Shown here in pieces: positions 12,501 to 27,400 of a stretch of 64,000 bases of DNA; within the stretch, counting starts at the first letter, position 1, and every line of letters starts with the position of its first letter. A program made the position numbers and the translations under genes. The notes under the pieces are model-generated. The model did not search any database. It saw only the letters and a program-made list of their open reading frames with translations, and had not been told where the DNA came from. This stretch comes from Nannobrachium achirus (lineage: Eukaryota; Chordata; Actinopteri; Myctophiformes; Myctophidae): NCBI GenBank assembly GCA_963921795.1, contig OY997642.1, positions 32,563,693-32,627,692 on the forward strand, in the 5' to 3' direction.

Positions 12501-15500
12501 TAGCCAAGAAATAATCAAGGTACATGCTCACAAGTTGAACATGGAGATCTGATTTTTCCGCTATTTGGGGAAAATGTTTGAAAATGGAAAAAAATTAACT
12601 ATTATGATTGATGATTATGACAGGCCTTCCTGTTGGACATTTTATATATTTTTTTATATTCACCGCCTTCCATACCCTGTCCCATGCAGAAGTCTCTGCC
12701 CCATCGCCCACCATTCACCTACAGCAGCAGAAGCCGATGGAGGTGCCCGTAGCCATGTCCAACCCCCTGCCCTTTCCCACCAGTATGCTGGCTCCCATCG
12801 GCCGGCCCGCCACCATGCAGCATGACACGGATGAAGATGAGGGACTCAGACACTTTGAGCAGGTTGGTGAGCGCATTGGCGTTTTGGACAAAGTCGGATG
12901 CTAAATCAAAAATAATGTTCGAAAATATTTTATAAAAAAAAGAAAAAAGTTTCAAATATGTGTTTCTGTTAAAAAAAAGTCCAAGTACCGTACTGTTTTA
13001 GCACTGTTGCTGGATAAAACATCCAAGTGACATTATTCAATGTTGGTGTGCCCGAAATGCAGCGTTGTGCATGGGGTCTTCTCACTCTGTTCTCTTCCGT
13101 CTCCAGGAGGCAGAGAAGATGGTGGCCTACCTTCAGGATGGCGTGGCAGATGACGACAGGCTGGTAGCCAAGAGTTCGGAGAAGCCCAAGCCGACAGGCC
13201 TGCCTCTCACCCACGAGGCGGCTCTCAAGTGGTTCTACAAAGATCCCCAGGGGGAGATACAGGGTAAGGCCTGGGGATGAAAGGAGAGGATCTGTGTTCT
13301 GGAGCTGGGGTAGAAAACGAATAAGTGAGTAAACATGTTAACCTCCTGTGTGTGTCTCAGGTCCTTTCAGTAACCTTGAGATGACGGAGTGGTTCCAGGC
13401 GGGTTACTTCCCTATGACTCTCTTGGTGAAGCGGGGCTGTGACGAGGTGTTTCAACCCCTGGGAGAAATAATGAAGATGTGGGGAAGGGTCCCCTTCGCC
13501 TCGGGTCCTGCACCTCCACCTCTACAGGTAGAGATTAAGAACTATATTTATTCAATGTTTCCTCAACTGGGGTCAGTGCAGTGACCTTATTATAATCTCC
13601 CAAACCTGCCATTTGTGAAATATTAAAGGCCCAGTTTCCAGATCTTATTTTATTGTTGTTTGGGACAAGATCAACACAATCCTGAGTTATTTTTTGTGTT
13701 CAATCTGTGTTTTGAGATATTTTCGTATGTCAGCATGAATGATGATGCATTTTGCATCATATGATGCAGCATGATGCATCTAAGCCTTCAAGTACTGACT
13801 GTCAGCTCTAGGTGGCGTGCCACCACACCAATTTGACCCTCAGTGTCCTTATGTCAGAGAAAGCCTTGATGGCTACGTTAGTCTGGAGTTGGGATGAATT
13901 TTAATTATAGCAATCAAAATGCTTGATTTTGTGGTACATTTTCTCAGAAGTTGCAGTACGTTTTATTTTCATTGTGCCATGAATTGACCTATTTGAAGTC
14001 TTGAAGATGGCTTGTTTAAGCACAAAGTTGGCACATAACACTTTTTAAACCTATACTTCGTCATATGGCAAATAGCAAAACTACCGAAACTATAAGCTCA
14101 CAAAAATGACAAAATGATCACCATTGTGATACATACTATTTATGGGGATTGATTTTCCTTGAATCTACCAATCACCCCCTTAAGGGACTTTGATTGTGAT
14201 TTGTGACCTGTCTCTCATGCCCAGGGTGATGGCGATCAGGAGAGGATAAAGAGGCAGCAAGAGCTCACTGCCATCAACCTGTACCAGTTACAACAACTCC
14301 AATACCAATACCTCCTCAGGTGCGGTTCCTCTAAAACTTGTACAGTGTAGCAGCACAGCATTGTTGTTGATTGACAATGTATTATATACAACAGCAAGCA
14401 CACTGCAGTCAGCAGACAATATTTGTCTGTTGACAAATATATACAGATTGCATTTTTTCAATGGAACGGTGTACCTAATTTTTATTTAAATTCTACATTT
14501 AATAAATCCCCCTTGTTTAGCGGTTTAAAAAATATGTAATCACAGAATCAAATACTTAATATAAATATGTGTCTACATCTCTATGGGGAAAAATGAATTG
14601 CTGATGATTATATTTTTTTTTTCTGTGGCACCAGAAAACCACACCCACTGCTATGCCCTATAATTGCAGACCCACGCAGCGTTCCTATATGTATTAATGT
14701 ATTTAGTTACATGCTTCTGTTCTTCACCAATTCCACATGGCACAGACATCGGTCCACTGATAGTTAATTCCTCTCTTCTCCTTCGTTCTACCCTTCAGGC
14801 AGCAGTACGCCCAGGCCTTAGCCCAGCAGAAAGCTGCCGCCCTCAGCTCGGCTCCTATTCAGCAGCAGCAGCAACAGCAACAGCAGATCAACCTGCTCTT
14901 ACAGCAATACCAGACTCTCAAGACCAGGTCCGTTTCCTACACATTGACTGATTGATTTGCCTTTTTTTTGTACTTTGCATACACACAGAGAATGACTTCA
15001 TCTCTCTTCAATAGAGGCTCTGAAATGTTTATTGGAAAGTATATTTTGGCACTTTTAGATTTGCTATTAATACCTATTAATACCCTTCATACCTGCTTTA
15101 GTTGTTTTTTTTCATAGCTGCCCCTGTAGATTTCAGATGCCCCTGTTGCTAGATTTCGCGGGCCCTCTCATAACTAACAGAGTAGATAAACTTTATTCTA
15201 GTGTGGTTATTTCTTTATTTTTTTATTGGATTGTGTTTACACAACGTCCTGAGACGAACCAAACCGCTGTTTTGACCTCACAGGCACCCTTACTTGTCAA
15301 ACGGCTTCTGCTCTGCACCAGAGCAAGGAGAGGAGAGCCTAGAAAGGGAGGGGAGGAGCAGAGGATCTTCTCGTCTGTTTGACAAGTAAGGGTGCCTGTG
15401 TGGTCAAAACAGTGGTTTGGTTGGTCTCAGGACGTTGTGTAAACACAATCAATAAAAAATACTAACTTTGAAGCTAAAGAAATAACCGCACTAGAATAAA

Positions 15501-18500
15501 GTCTATCTGCTCTGTTAGTTATGAGAGGGCCCGCGAAATCTAGCAACAGGGGCATCCAAAATCTAGCAACAGGGGCAGCTATGAAAAAAATCTACTAAAG
15601 CAGGTATGAAGGGGTATGATAAAAGACAGATTTAACCCTATATGCGTTTTGGTCCGAACGACTCCTTTAAAAGGTTGGGAACCCCTTAACACAAACATAA
15701 AGTAAGCTTTCTCTCCCTTTCCCCTCTCTCTCTCTCTCTCCTGCACAGAGCAAGTGAGAGCAGCTTACCTCCTGTTACTCGGTCCCTGTCTGTACCAGAC
15801 TCGGGTTCTGTGTGGGAAATGCAGAACCCCTCTACTCAGGCCTCCTGCACACCAAACCTTCCACAAGCTGCACCAAGCAGTACGTTCCAATCACAAGAGC
15901 TCACACATTAGTTTGTTTTTTCAGTGTTTTTATTTTATTTTCCCCCAAGAAATTTCAGGTGGATTTCAGTGCAGTATTAGAGGATTAAAATATTCCCCTT
16001 GTGTATGCTATACATTAAACTCCTGATTGTCCACAGCATGGGATGGAAGCAGTGTATGGGATTTACCTATAGACTCCCTGGCCCAGGCTCCCTCCATCGA
16101 GCAAATGCAACAGCTAGAGAAGGCTAAGACTGCCAAGGTAACCTATGCTCTGCTTTGTCAATTAAGTTTGATTTAGTACACAGCCTTTTACCTGATGTCA
16201 CAGGGAGCAGACCATTCCAGTGTTATTGCATGTTAAGCCTATTGACTACAAGGCATGTGTAATCACTGTAATGTAACATTACTGATGAAAATTTTCCAAA
16301 GCATAATGTAGTCCTTTTTAACGATTATTTGTTTCCATTCATTTCAGTACAGAATGAAAATCATTCAATTGTAGTGGAAAACACAGATAAAGTATAGCCT
16401 AAAATAGTCTGGAGAAATAAATGGAAAATGTATATAGCGCTTTTATCCAAGGCGCTTTACATAGATTGTGCATTACATTCACCCATTCACGCACACATTC
16501 ATACACCGGTGGCAGAGGAAACCATGCAAGGCACCAACCTACTCACCGGGAGCAATTAGGGGTTCAGAGTCTTGCTCAAGGACTCTTCGACATTAACTCA
16601 GGGGGAGCCCGGATTCTAACTGGGAACCCTTCGGGAACCCTTTGTGCTCTAATAACGGTTTCTCTACCCCTGAGCTATGCCTCCCCGATAAAGAAAAACG
16701 TTATTTTAGAAAAATCGGAACAGCTTAATGATGAGGGGAGCAAGAGAAGCAGATTATTAGTTGGGTTTATCACCTGAAAGTTAGAATTCATTTAATAGGG
16801 AAATGGTGTATGAAAAGTATACATGACTTCAGTCATGTCAATAGGCTAAACATGCACTAACACCAATATGGTCCTTGTAAGACATCAGGCCAGAACTAAG
16901 GAAAGGTGTAGTTAAGTTTTTTGTGATAACTTTGCATCTGTGGATGTTGTAATCATATTCCATGTACTCCTTTATCAGCAGGATCTGGAGCGGCGTGAGG
17001 CGGAAATGAGGGCCAAGAGGGAGGAGGAAGAAAGGAAACGGCTAGAGGAGGCGTTACGGGCGAGGCAGGAGGAGGAACGCAAGCGCCTGGAGGAAGAGGA
17101 GCTGGCACGGCAGAAACAGGTGAAACACCAGAGTAGGACTGAAATGGTTAACCCATTTAGGCCTAGAATTATTGAATGCTTTAACCAGTGAAAAATAGCA
17201 GATATACAAGCTCACAGCGAGCTTGTAGATCTGCTATTTTTTGAAAACGTCGTGAAAATGAGTGCAAATCTTTGAATATATGTATTTTCAAAGCAAACGT
17301 TTGTAACTCAAATTTTGCTTCTGGGGGGGTCCCTGGAACTAAATATTTTGAGATGGGGGGTCTGTGGCCAAATAAATATCATTTTGGGGGTCCTTCAAAT
17401 GAAAAGGTTTGAGAACCACTGACATAGTAGTCTCTCAAGAACAGACTAACTGAGCTCCATTTAAAGGGCCACTACACCTCTGGGACAACCCTATCTTATT
17501 TTATTGTTGTTTGGGACACGATCAACACATATTTTCTGTGTTCAATCTGTTTTTTGAGATTTTTTTGTATTTCAGCATGACTAGTGATGCATTTTGCATC
17601 ATCAGTGATGCGTTTTTCATCATATGATGCATCACTAGTACATGGCAAGGCATGGATGAAAATATAGCTCATTATATGAGAGGGCACAGTCATCATTGGC
17701 ACTACAGTTAAGCTGTTAAGGATCGAGGCACTTTATGGCACAAATGTAATATTGCCAATATACAGTGATTATCAACAAAATTAATATAATCAAAATGTAT
17801 TCGTATTGTGGGGTAATTGGCTAAAAAAAGAAAAACACTGCTAGTGTTATGTTTTCCTGGAAATACTTGGGGTCTGAGTAGGCCTGTCCGAATCGACGCG
17901 TCGTTTTAAGCCCCCGGAATCGACGCCAATTGTTTGAGTCGAGCCGTCAAAAATATATAATTTTTTTTATCACACCAGTATACTGTGGTGCGGTATGAGA
18001 GCGCTGGACTGTGACTGTCATGTAATTCTTATTGAGTCCATACTTCCTACTACTAGACTTAACTAGACCAGGTCACCTGGTTGTGCCAGACCCGCAATGA
18101 AAACTAGTATGGCACTGAACTAACACATGAACACACAGGATTTTATAGTCTCAGCAACAAAGCGTAGTGAGCTTGTAGATCGGCTGTTTTCACTAGTATG
18201 GCACTGAACTAACACATGAACACACAGGATTTTATAGTCTCAGCAACAAAGCGTAGTGAGCTTGTAGATCGGCTGTTTTGACTAGTATGGCACTGAACTA
18301 ACACATGAACACACAGGATTGTATAGGCTGAGCAGCTGGAAATGTTTGTGAGCTTGTAGATGGGCTGTTTTCACTAGTATGGCTGTGGGGCAAATGTTTT
18401 GCAGCACTGAACTAACACATGAACACACAGGAATTTATAGTCTCAGCAGCTCGTCAGCCAACTCAACTCAGCTGGTCCCGTACAGGTGACGGCACTCAAG

Positions 18501-21500
18501 GCAATCAGCCGAGCAAGGGAAGGGAGGGGCAGATGAGCAGTCAGAGGCAAACACAGGCACACTGAGGAAAAGAGGGACCGACCGACAGACAGACCGACAG
18601 ACCGACAAAGCCTTATGTAGGCCGACCCCCTGGGTCTGGCAAAAATAAAATCAGTTCACGTGACTTGAAAGTTGCCTTGATCATATAACAGGGAGCTCTT
18701 ATTTTGAAGTTAACCGCTTGGAAAGGAAATGCGTCGACGAGTTGTTATTCTACTTGAGAGCTGGCCAAAGAAGCAGCAGAGCCAGCGCGATGCGCTTTCA
18801 CTTTCACTGCCGTGGGTGTGTGGTGGTTGGACTCAGGCTGAGGAATAGCGACGGGCGAACTGTTTTCTTTTTATTATCTCGCACCAGATCGGCAACATAG
18901 CTCTTTTGATACAGCAGCGGTGCACTGAGAAAATACAACTTGTGGAAATAATACACGACATGCTGTCAAAGAGATGCATTATTCTCTCCTCCGTTGTTCT
19001 ACTCTGCTCCACAATTCACAATTACGCACGGCAAATTACGCACGGCTGGACGCAATCTTATAGTCATTAATGTCCAGTGTGCTGTTTTATTGTATTACGT
19101 TGACGTGGTTTAAAAGCTTAAAGCACCACTTTTTCTTTCTTTTTTTTTCTTTTTTTTTTACATAAACGATTCGTCGACGCGTCGGATTAACCCCCGCGAC
19201 TCGAATCGACTTGATAAATCCTGCGTCGAGGACAGCCCTAGGTCTGACTAATAACTTGAAAACGTGGGTGGAATCCTATATAATGAAACCTAGATTACTA
19301 CTCCAGCAGCAGCAAGTAGGCCAACCTTTAGTAACGACCTAAAAACCGCCTTTCCTTGCTCAATTTTGTTATAAGAAATCTGCTGAAATGTGTTTTCTTC
19401 CATTGACTGATTGAGCTACTAGGTCCCCAAAATTCACATGTATTTTTTTATTTATCTCTGTGGATTTTGAAATGTTGACAGGTAACCTTAATAACAAACA
19501 TTGAGTTGCTACACAGCAGCCTTCAATCAGTGTTAACTTTTAGTAGAACAGTAAACATCATGCTGTAGCAAAGGTTCCTACCAATGTAATTTTGTGCCTT
19601 TTTATTATTTGGACCGTTAGGTCGCAAGTTACTATGAAAACTTCCACCGGCTGTCTTATCAGTCAGTCTGTCCGTCACGTCACACTTTTGACCCTAGTCT
19701 TATCTCGGCACTGTTGCCCCTATCCATGCCAAAATTTGCACACACCACTCCTTGGCTGGCAAACCACAACTTCCGCCCCTGATTTCTCACATGCCCCTCT
19801 TCTAGCTCCATGAGGTTGCCGACCTGATGGTCGCTTATCTCCCGATTAGGGAGTCTTACTGGTTATTGAAGTATCTGTTTAGGCACCAGCACCCTTTGTC
19901 TGAGTATCAGCATTGGAAAAAACACAAACGATGTTATGATAGAGAGACTAACCCTGCTGTCCTCCTGCCACTCAGGAGGAGGCATTGCGGAGTCAGCGGG
20001 AGCAAGAAGAAGCACATCGCAGGCAGAAGGAAGAGGAGGAACGATTGGCGCAAGAAGAGGCTCTCCGCAGACTGGAGGAGAGGCGGAGGGAAGAGGAGGA
20101 GCGGAAACAAAGGGAAGAGTTCCTACGTAAACAGGTAAGCATGCTACTCAAGGAGGGGGTCTCGGGCTGAAAAGGTTGAGAACCACTGGGTTATGGGATG
20201 TCATTGGTAAGGGAAACTGCAGTTTATTAGCTTCACTATATAACGAGTGCGACTCGCCACCGCCTCTCCAGGAGGAAGAGCGGAGAAAGCAGGAGCAGCT
20301 GGAAGCTCTGAGACGGCGCGAAGAGGAGAAGCGAGCGGAGGAGGAGGCCGCCGCCGCTGCCCTCTTGCTCCAGCAACAGCAGGAGGAGCAGAAAAGGAGG
20401 GAACTGGAGGCACAGAGGCAGCAGGAGCTGCAGAGACAGAGACTGCAGCAGCAGGAGGCACTCAGACGACTCCAGCAACAGCAGCAGCAGCAGCAGCTCG
20501 CCCAAATGAAGGTATAAGGTCTACATGTCTATTCTCTGCTTTGATCTAGGCTGACTTCCTGCTCCAGAGTCCTCTTTAGCAAGGTTGGGTACTTTCCTCA
20601 ACCACAAACTGTACCTGTGAGACAGCGGTTTCACTCTTCCTTATCGAGTGAGGCTGGATTCTGAATTGTTTCCGGACACATTTCAAGCTACCCTCTGTGA
20701 GAGAATGGTTGCAAATGTTTTGAATTAAGGCAGATAAGAACCAGAAAACAAAACATAAAGAGAAAACAAGTAGTAACTAGCCCTTACCCGTTCAAAGATA
20801 TGAGCTCTGAAATGATGTGCAGTGTGTGGGTTATGGGGTGTGCACTGTGCATACAGTATATGAGGGATGGAAAGTAACTTAAACTGGTGCTTACATGATA
20901 TGTAGGAGCATCAATGTAAGAAATACCGGTTTTGTTTAATGGCTACAGAGATACTGTGTACCGATCTGCATGATTTTTGGACAACATCTGTAACAGGGCC
21001 AGACACCCCAGCCCCCTTGCACTCAAATATGTAAATATATATGAATTCCAAAGTTTGTTCAGACAGTTGCATTGCATGTTGAATTAAATAAATAAATGAA
21101 TGCTGCTGAATACAGAATATGAATGTGTGAATGCATTTGATCAGATCCCTCTAGTACACTTCAATTCCTTGTTAAAGTTAAAGTGTTAAACTATATTATA
21201 TAACTATATACCTAATTTATGGGGAATCCCTCCAACCTTCATGGGCCACAAAGTTTACCATACATGGCTCTTTGTAAACAATTAATTTAAATAAGCGCAG
21301 CGCAAATCACAGGATATCTAGTTTAACATTTGTATTGCTTTATACCTTAGCTCCCGTCCTCATCTAAGTGGGGCCAGCAGTCAACACACACAGCATCCAT
21401 AAACCAGAGTCAGAACGCCCTGTCACTCGCTGAGATCCAGAAACTGGAGGAGGAGAGAGAACGACAGTCACAGGCGGAGGTAAAGATGAGGCGGGTTCTT

Positions 21501-24428
21501 TCCTTCCCTTCTCCAGCCACTAGTTGTATGATCAGCAATGTTGCATTACTTGCAAGTGTGATGAGTAATGCACACTTGACTCATTTGTGTGTGGGAACTA
21601 TGTGGTAAAACAGGGTTTCTCAAGCTTTTACATTTCAAGGTTTCCCCTTAACTCTGACAGTGTACAAATGGAACCAAATGGACCTGTTAGGATCCATTTG
21701 GTTCCATTTGTATACTGTTTAAGTTACAGACTTGTATGGGTCAATTTGGTTCCATTTGTATACTGTTAAGCTGGCTTTTTGGTGTGGAGACACCTTTAGA
21801 GTTATAGACTTGTATGAGTCAATTTAGACCCCCATAAAGGAACCCACAGAGTCCCTGGAATCCACTTTGAGAACCACTGTGGTAATGGACCAAGTGCATT
21901 TTATAGTCAGAAAGTCCATGAGTGACGTTAATGAGCTCAATTACGGCACTGCTGTAGGTGTCCAAAGGCATATTCACAGGCAGGCAGACATCTGATGCAA
22001 CTTCGATCTCTCTAGTCTTGTAGGGCTGCAACTAACGATTATTTTCATAATCGATTAATTGGTCGATTATTTAAACGATTAATCGGATTACGGCACTTAT
22101 TTCGCTATTACCTTATACATTAGATTTGAGGTTCTGTTAGACATGTTTTAACTAACAAAAAATACATTAAAGATGAATAATTCATTCAAAAATACACAAT
22201 TTATTACATTTTGCTCAGCTGCCGATTAGTTTGCTACTAAAAGACAAAAAATAAATAAATTTTTCTAGCTAGTACACATTTGTCAGGCTAAAGGGTAACG
22301 GTACTCTTTTCAAAAAGGTAATTTAAAAATAAATATTCAAGTCATATTCTTTGTTCTTGACCCTATATTTCTGCACGATATTAAGACAAATTCCAGTGAT
22401 TAGGTGCCGATTCGATTACGATTACTAAATTATTTGGCAATTAATTGAATAATCGATTAGATGACGATTAATCGTTGCAGCCCTATAGTCTAGAGGGCTT
22501 TTTCGGCGGCATCTACTGGCAAATGTTACAGGGGACGTGTAAACCATTCAGATTATGTTTGAACCTTTTGGGTACCAAATGACATGCATGTTGGGGACAA
22601 ACTCCTGCTAGTGCCCTTGCCTAAGGCACTGTCCTCAGACCTGGAGCTTTGGGACTCTGGGACGACTTTCACTGCCCTACAAACTTTAAGCTACAAAGTA
22701 AAGGAGCTAAAGGAATTATCATGGTAATTGAATGGATATTCATCTGTGCTAAAAATGTAATAGCCTCCTGACTTGCATGCTTTGTGACCTTTTTATATAA
22801 AAAGCCTCAGTATTGTTTTATTCTTCAGGACATATATCGAATAGACACTATTTCCTCTTGGTAGGCCTACAACACACTTTATTTGTGGTGCATGGTATTG
22901 TGTTTTTGTTGTTTTCGTTGTTTCGTTGTTTTCAGCATTCCCTGGTAGATGGATTTGACACATAAATTCCAGAAATCTCTGTATGTAGGTACATTGTACA
23001 TGCATAAACTCTCCCCATCGCATATCGTGAGAACATTGTTTTTGAGCTAAGCTCCAACATCGGGCTCTGTCCAGTTCCCAAACTGGCGGGAATAACATGT
23101 TCAAAAATGTCCGGCCCCTAAAGTAAACTGAAGCGTGGCCTACATCTGGCGTAGATATGGCTCAAAGTTTGTTTTACGCCCAGCGTCTCATTGGCCAAGC
23201 TTCGCAGGGCGCGCTGTGATTGGCTAGCGGGACGCTTGATGAAAATAACTCATAAATAGCACCTTCACACTAGGTGTGATTTTTCCCATTGGCACTCGCA
23301 TTCGCTCAAACTAGCCCCTCGCCCCAGTGATCCCAGTGCATGATGGAGGATAATTTCACGATAAACTCAAATCTCCACAATACGATTATTGTGTGTTTTA
23401 TACCACTAAGACTCCCTATCGGGAGATAGGCGACCGTCAGGTCCCATACACAAACTTTAGAAGGCAATGGTAGCCAATCAGGAGGGAATATGGGAAATGG
23501 GACCGATCCATGTTGATGACATGACTTACGAGATACTGTGTACCGCTTTGTGTGATTTTAGGCCAAAATCTGTAGGAGCAGTGTCCAAAAATGTGTTTTG
23601 CAAGAATCTGCCTCATGGTGGCGCTAGAAGAGGGCCATGTGAGAAATGAGGGAGGTTGTGGTTTGGCAGCCAAGGAGTGTGTGTGCAAAGTTTGGCATGG
23701 ATAGGGGCAACGGTGGCGGAGATATGAGTAGGGCAAAAGTGTGACGTGACAGCCGGTGGAGGTTTTGATAGTAACTGCGACCCTCCACGATATGATTATT
23801 GTGAGTGTTTTATATCACGATAAAGGATAATAACGATTATCTTCCCTTCCTGCAGCAGCGGCGTCAGCAACAGGAGCTATTGAAGCTGCAGCAGCAGCAG
23901 GCGCTGCAGCAGGCGCAGCAGGCCCAGAGCAAGCTGAGCGGCTGGGGCAGCGTGGCCAAGCAGCCGGCCGCCACCAACTCCCTGCTGGAGATCCAGAGGG
24001 AGGAGGCCCAGCAGATGAGGCAGAGGAAGGAGCAGCAGCAACAGCAGCAGACTCACCCCACCGTCACCCAGCAGAACAGAGCCGTCACCCAGCAGAACAG
24101 AGCAGTACGTTTTTTAGAGAACATTTGTGTCCCCAAGCAGTTGGTCGGGACCCGTTTGCGGGTCGCGGACACATTTTTATGGGTTCCTTAAGTTTTTGTT
24201 TATTTTTTTGTTTTTTTGTTTCCTACATTTAGTTTTTCATTATTATTATATTATTTTCATGAATTAATTAAAGAACAATCAAATAAATTCTATGAATTAG
24301 AAAACACATGTTTAGAAGTATTGAAAATAGCTGATCTACAAGCTCACAACGCAGTATGAAGCGACGTGTTGTGAGATTGTTGTGTAGATCTGGTATTTTT
24401 ACTAGTTTGGATCAAAAGATTTTTTTAA

Positions 24429-24464
<36 letters not shown>

Positions 24465-27400
24465 CATTTTAAAACAAACAATTCTAATAAATGCCGTCTA
24501 ATCTCTTTTGAGTCTCAACCTGAAAAGTTTTGGAACCACTGTTCAATCCATCCATCTGTCCGGAATCGGGTCGCGGGGGTAACGGTTCCAACTGAGACTT
24601 TATTTCCTTATCCCGAGCAACTTCCTCCACTCCCTCAGGGAGTATACCGAGGCTGTTGCCACGCTGTTTCTCAACCACCAGTAGTCCAATGGATTCTTGG
24701 GTCTAACTGAGAGTGTGTGAATGGAACCATTTTTTAAAGCTTTACTCTACACTGTAAAATGGTTGTTAAACTTAAGAGATGAGTCATTTTGGTTCCTTCT
24801 GTACGCTCTCGGAGTTACAGACCTGTAACGGTCCATTTGGACCCCCTGATGGCCCCCGGACCCAATATTGAGAAATCAGTGTTAACTGTTCGTCTGGCAT
24901 TGCACCGGTTATGTTTTCTGAGTAATGGAGTTATTTTTGCTTTGGGTTTATCTGCTAAAAAAGCAAGTATGCACATATTGTAAATTTGTAATGCTGTAAT
25001 CCAAGAGAGAACGTGGGGGAAAATATTCATTTGAAATCTGTGCAAAGGGGAATTTCCATTTTTATGGATTATAAAGTATCACGGTTCTAAACCAAGAGAC
25101 TGGCACTGTTAACTGAAGAGTTGGATCGGTTTCAACGTGTTGAAATGGAATGTATTTTCTGCTGCTCTATTCTGACTTCACTGTCATCCTCCTACGTGTT
25201 GGCGATGCATCCCTTCAGGTGTCACTTGATGAAATTCACATTTGAGTCGTGACTACTCTTCATGGTGTTTTCTCCATAAGGCTTTTTCTAAATAGAGCCC
25301 TGTATGAAAGGAGGAGGAGGTCTACAGTAATGAGTCTACGTCTGTCTGTAGATCCACACGTTATTCTTAACCTTCTCAGCACCACTAGGACATAGCTCTT
25401 CCTGACAGCCCAGACTATTCCTAGTTAATATTTAACTGTAAAATATGGTTGCATATACAGCGTGGGTCCTATTAAAGAGGTGATACTTATTGCCCCTAAT
25501 CTCTGGTTCACAGGTAGAGATGCTCCGATTGCAATTTTTGGGGCCGATATGATCACTAATCAACTTGAATCAGTATCTGCCGATACCGATATTCCCGATC
25601 ACAGCGTCAAATCTGTAAATTCTTCTATTTATTGTGTTACTTTAACAGCATTTATATATTTAATGATTCTTTTTACAAAACATTGACATTGTATATTAAG
25701 TATAAACATTAGGAGATTGCAGGCTGATCCTTTAGTATCCAATTCAACTTGTAGGAGTTGAAGCTGAGGTTACATTCAGTCCCACAGTTAAATATTGTGA
25801 AAATAGGTGATCTAGCTTGTAGATCGGCAAAGCCGATACCGTTCAAAGCTGATAAGCTGCTAAGACATTTGATCGATATCACTCACCGATCAATCGGCAC
25901 ATCTCTATTGACAGGTTTATAGATTGTCATGTGTCTCTCTCCTTCGCAGCCCTCTCTGTCCTCCTCTGTGTGGGGGGCCGTCACCACGAGCAGTAGCAAC
26001 TGGGGGTCAGACTCCAGCAGCATCTGGGGTGACACACACAACTCCAACATGGGCTTCTGGGACGAGGCTGTGAAGGAGGCTGCCCAGCCAGCTCCCCCAC
26101 CCAAGAAAGCCAGCACTCAGAAGAACAACAAGGGCAATGCCAACCTCAGGTACTGTTGCTCGTACCCTGCGCTGGATTTAACGCAGGTCGTCTCAACCAC
26201 AGTGCATCACGGTTCCTAGTAAAGACGTACTTGATTGCGACTGTCAGGTCGCAGTTACTATCAAAACCTCCACGGTTGTCCCTCCCTCCAGTCTGTCCGT
26301 CACGCCCCAGATTTCTCACATGCCCCTCTTCTAGCGCCACCACGAGGTTGCTTTTTGCAGACTCTTACGGTATCTCCGGTATTGTTGCTCCTATAGAGAC
26401 ACACAGGCGCCTACAAAATCACGCCCACAATTAAGACAGCGGCCCCACTTCGGGTAAGGGAGAACGGTGTACTGCAAGCCAGCCCATAGAAAGTCATTGC
26501 AATTCAACTGTGGTTAGCCTAATATTAACGAACTGAAGACTATATTGATTTAAATAAAAATATGTTTCCAAATGTATGGACTGACTCTGCCAACATATCT
26601 TAGTGTTTTCTAAATACATGATGTGTGTCACATTTAATTTGCCACTTGAATGGATTACCCATAATGTTAAGAGAGCAGAGTGGAAATGCCAGACAGAGAA
26701 CCTGTCGCTTTTCAGTGACATCACTGTCTTATTGCTATGCATTTACAAGCGCCGACTTTGAAGATCACAACTTTTTCAACTACTGAGTGAATTCTCCAGG
26801 TTAGTATTAACCAAAAAATAACTTGCAAGACTCCGTTTGAAGAAGCAAGATGCCACAATGTCCCAAATTAAATAGCCTAATTATACATGAGAGACGAGCG
26901 TATCTGGGTATGGAAAACCTCAAGGGATGCGTCCATGACGTGTGTACCATGCGACCACGGCGCCGTTGTTTTTTCTTTTTTTCCTTTTTTTGGTCCCCCG
27001 GTCGTAATCTCACCATAAATATCTGGATCTCCATTGGCATATAGTGGGGATTTTGGCCGAGTCGTCTTGCCACCCGTGCGTTTCGCGTGCAGGATCCGTG
27101 TGCATCGATGTGGGCGCATGTGATCATCTCCATATGAAGAATCCACGGAAGAATTTTCATTAGCCTAGCCGCTAGGACAACGGCTATGCTAGCGCTAACG
27201 TCCACACAGTAAGTCAATGGCTAGAAGGCTAATCTGCCCCGGAAGCGATCAAAAGCACTTCCGGTTCATGCGCAGAGAAGAATCATGCTATTGGTTAGAC
27301 CGGTGCTGAGACAGAGAAAGGGCTAGCGATCGTTTGTTTTCGATCATTATCACTTATTTCATTTTTAATGACCTAGTACGGAAAATTACGGTCGGCTAAT

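Larger units (their letters stand above)
16982..20511 (+). other. gigyf2: gigyf2 exons of the charged E/R/Q helix
   Basis: Exons 16982-17119, 19976-20134 and 20272-20511 encode runs such as [20 protein letters not shown] and [18 protein letters not shown], then a Q-rich stretch ending [14 protein letters not shown]. The pattern predicts a long coiled coil or single alpha helix, as in mammalian GIGYF2. The 2.86-kb intron between the first two holds nested transposons. The first exon has a CAGCAG acceptor, so one Gln may be optional. Confidence 0.88.
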
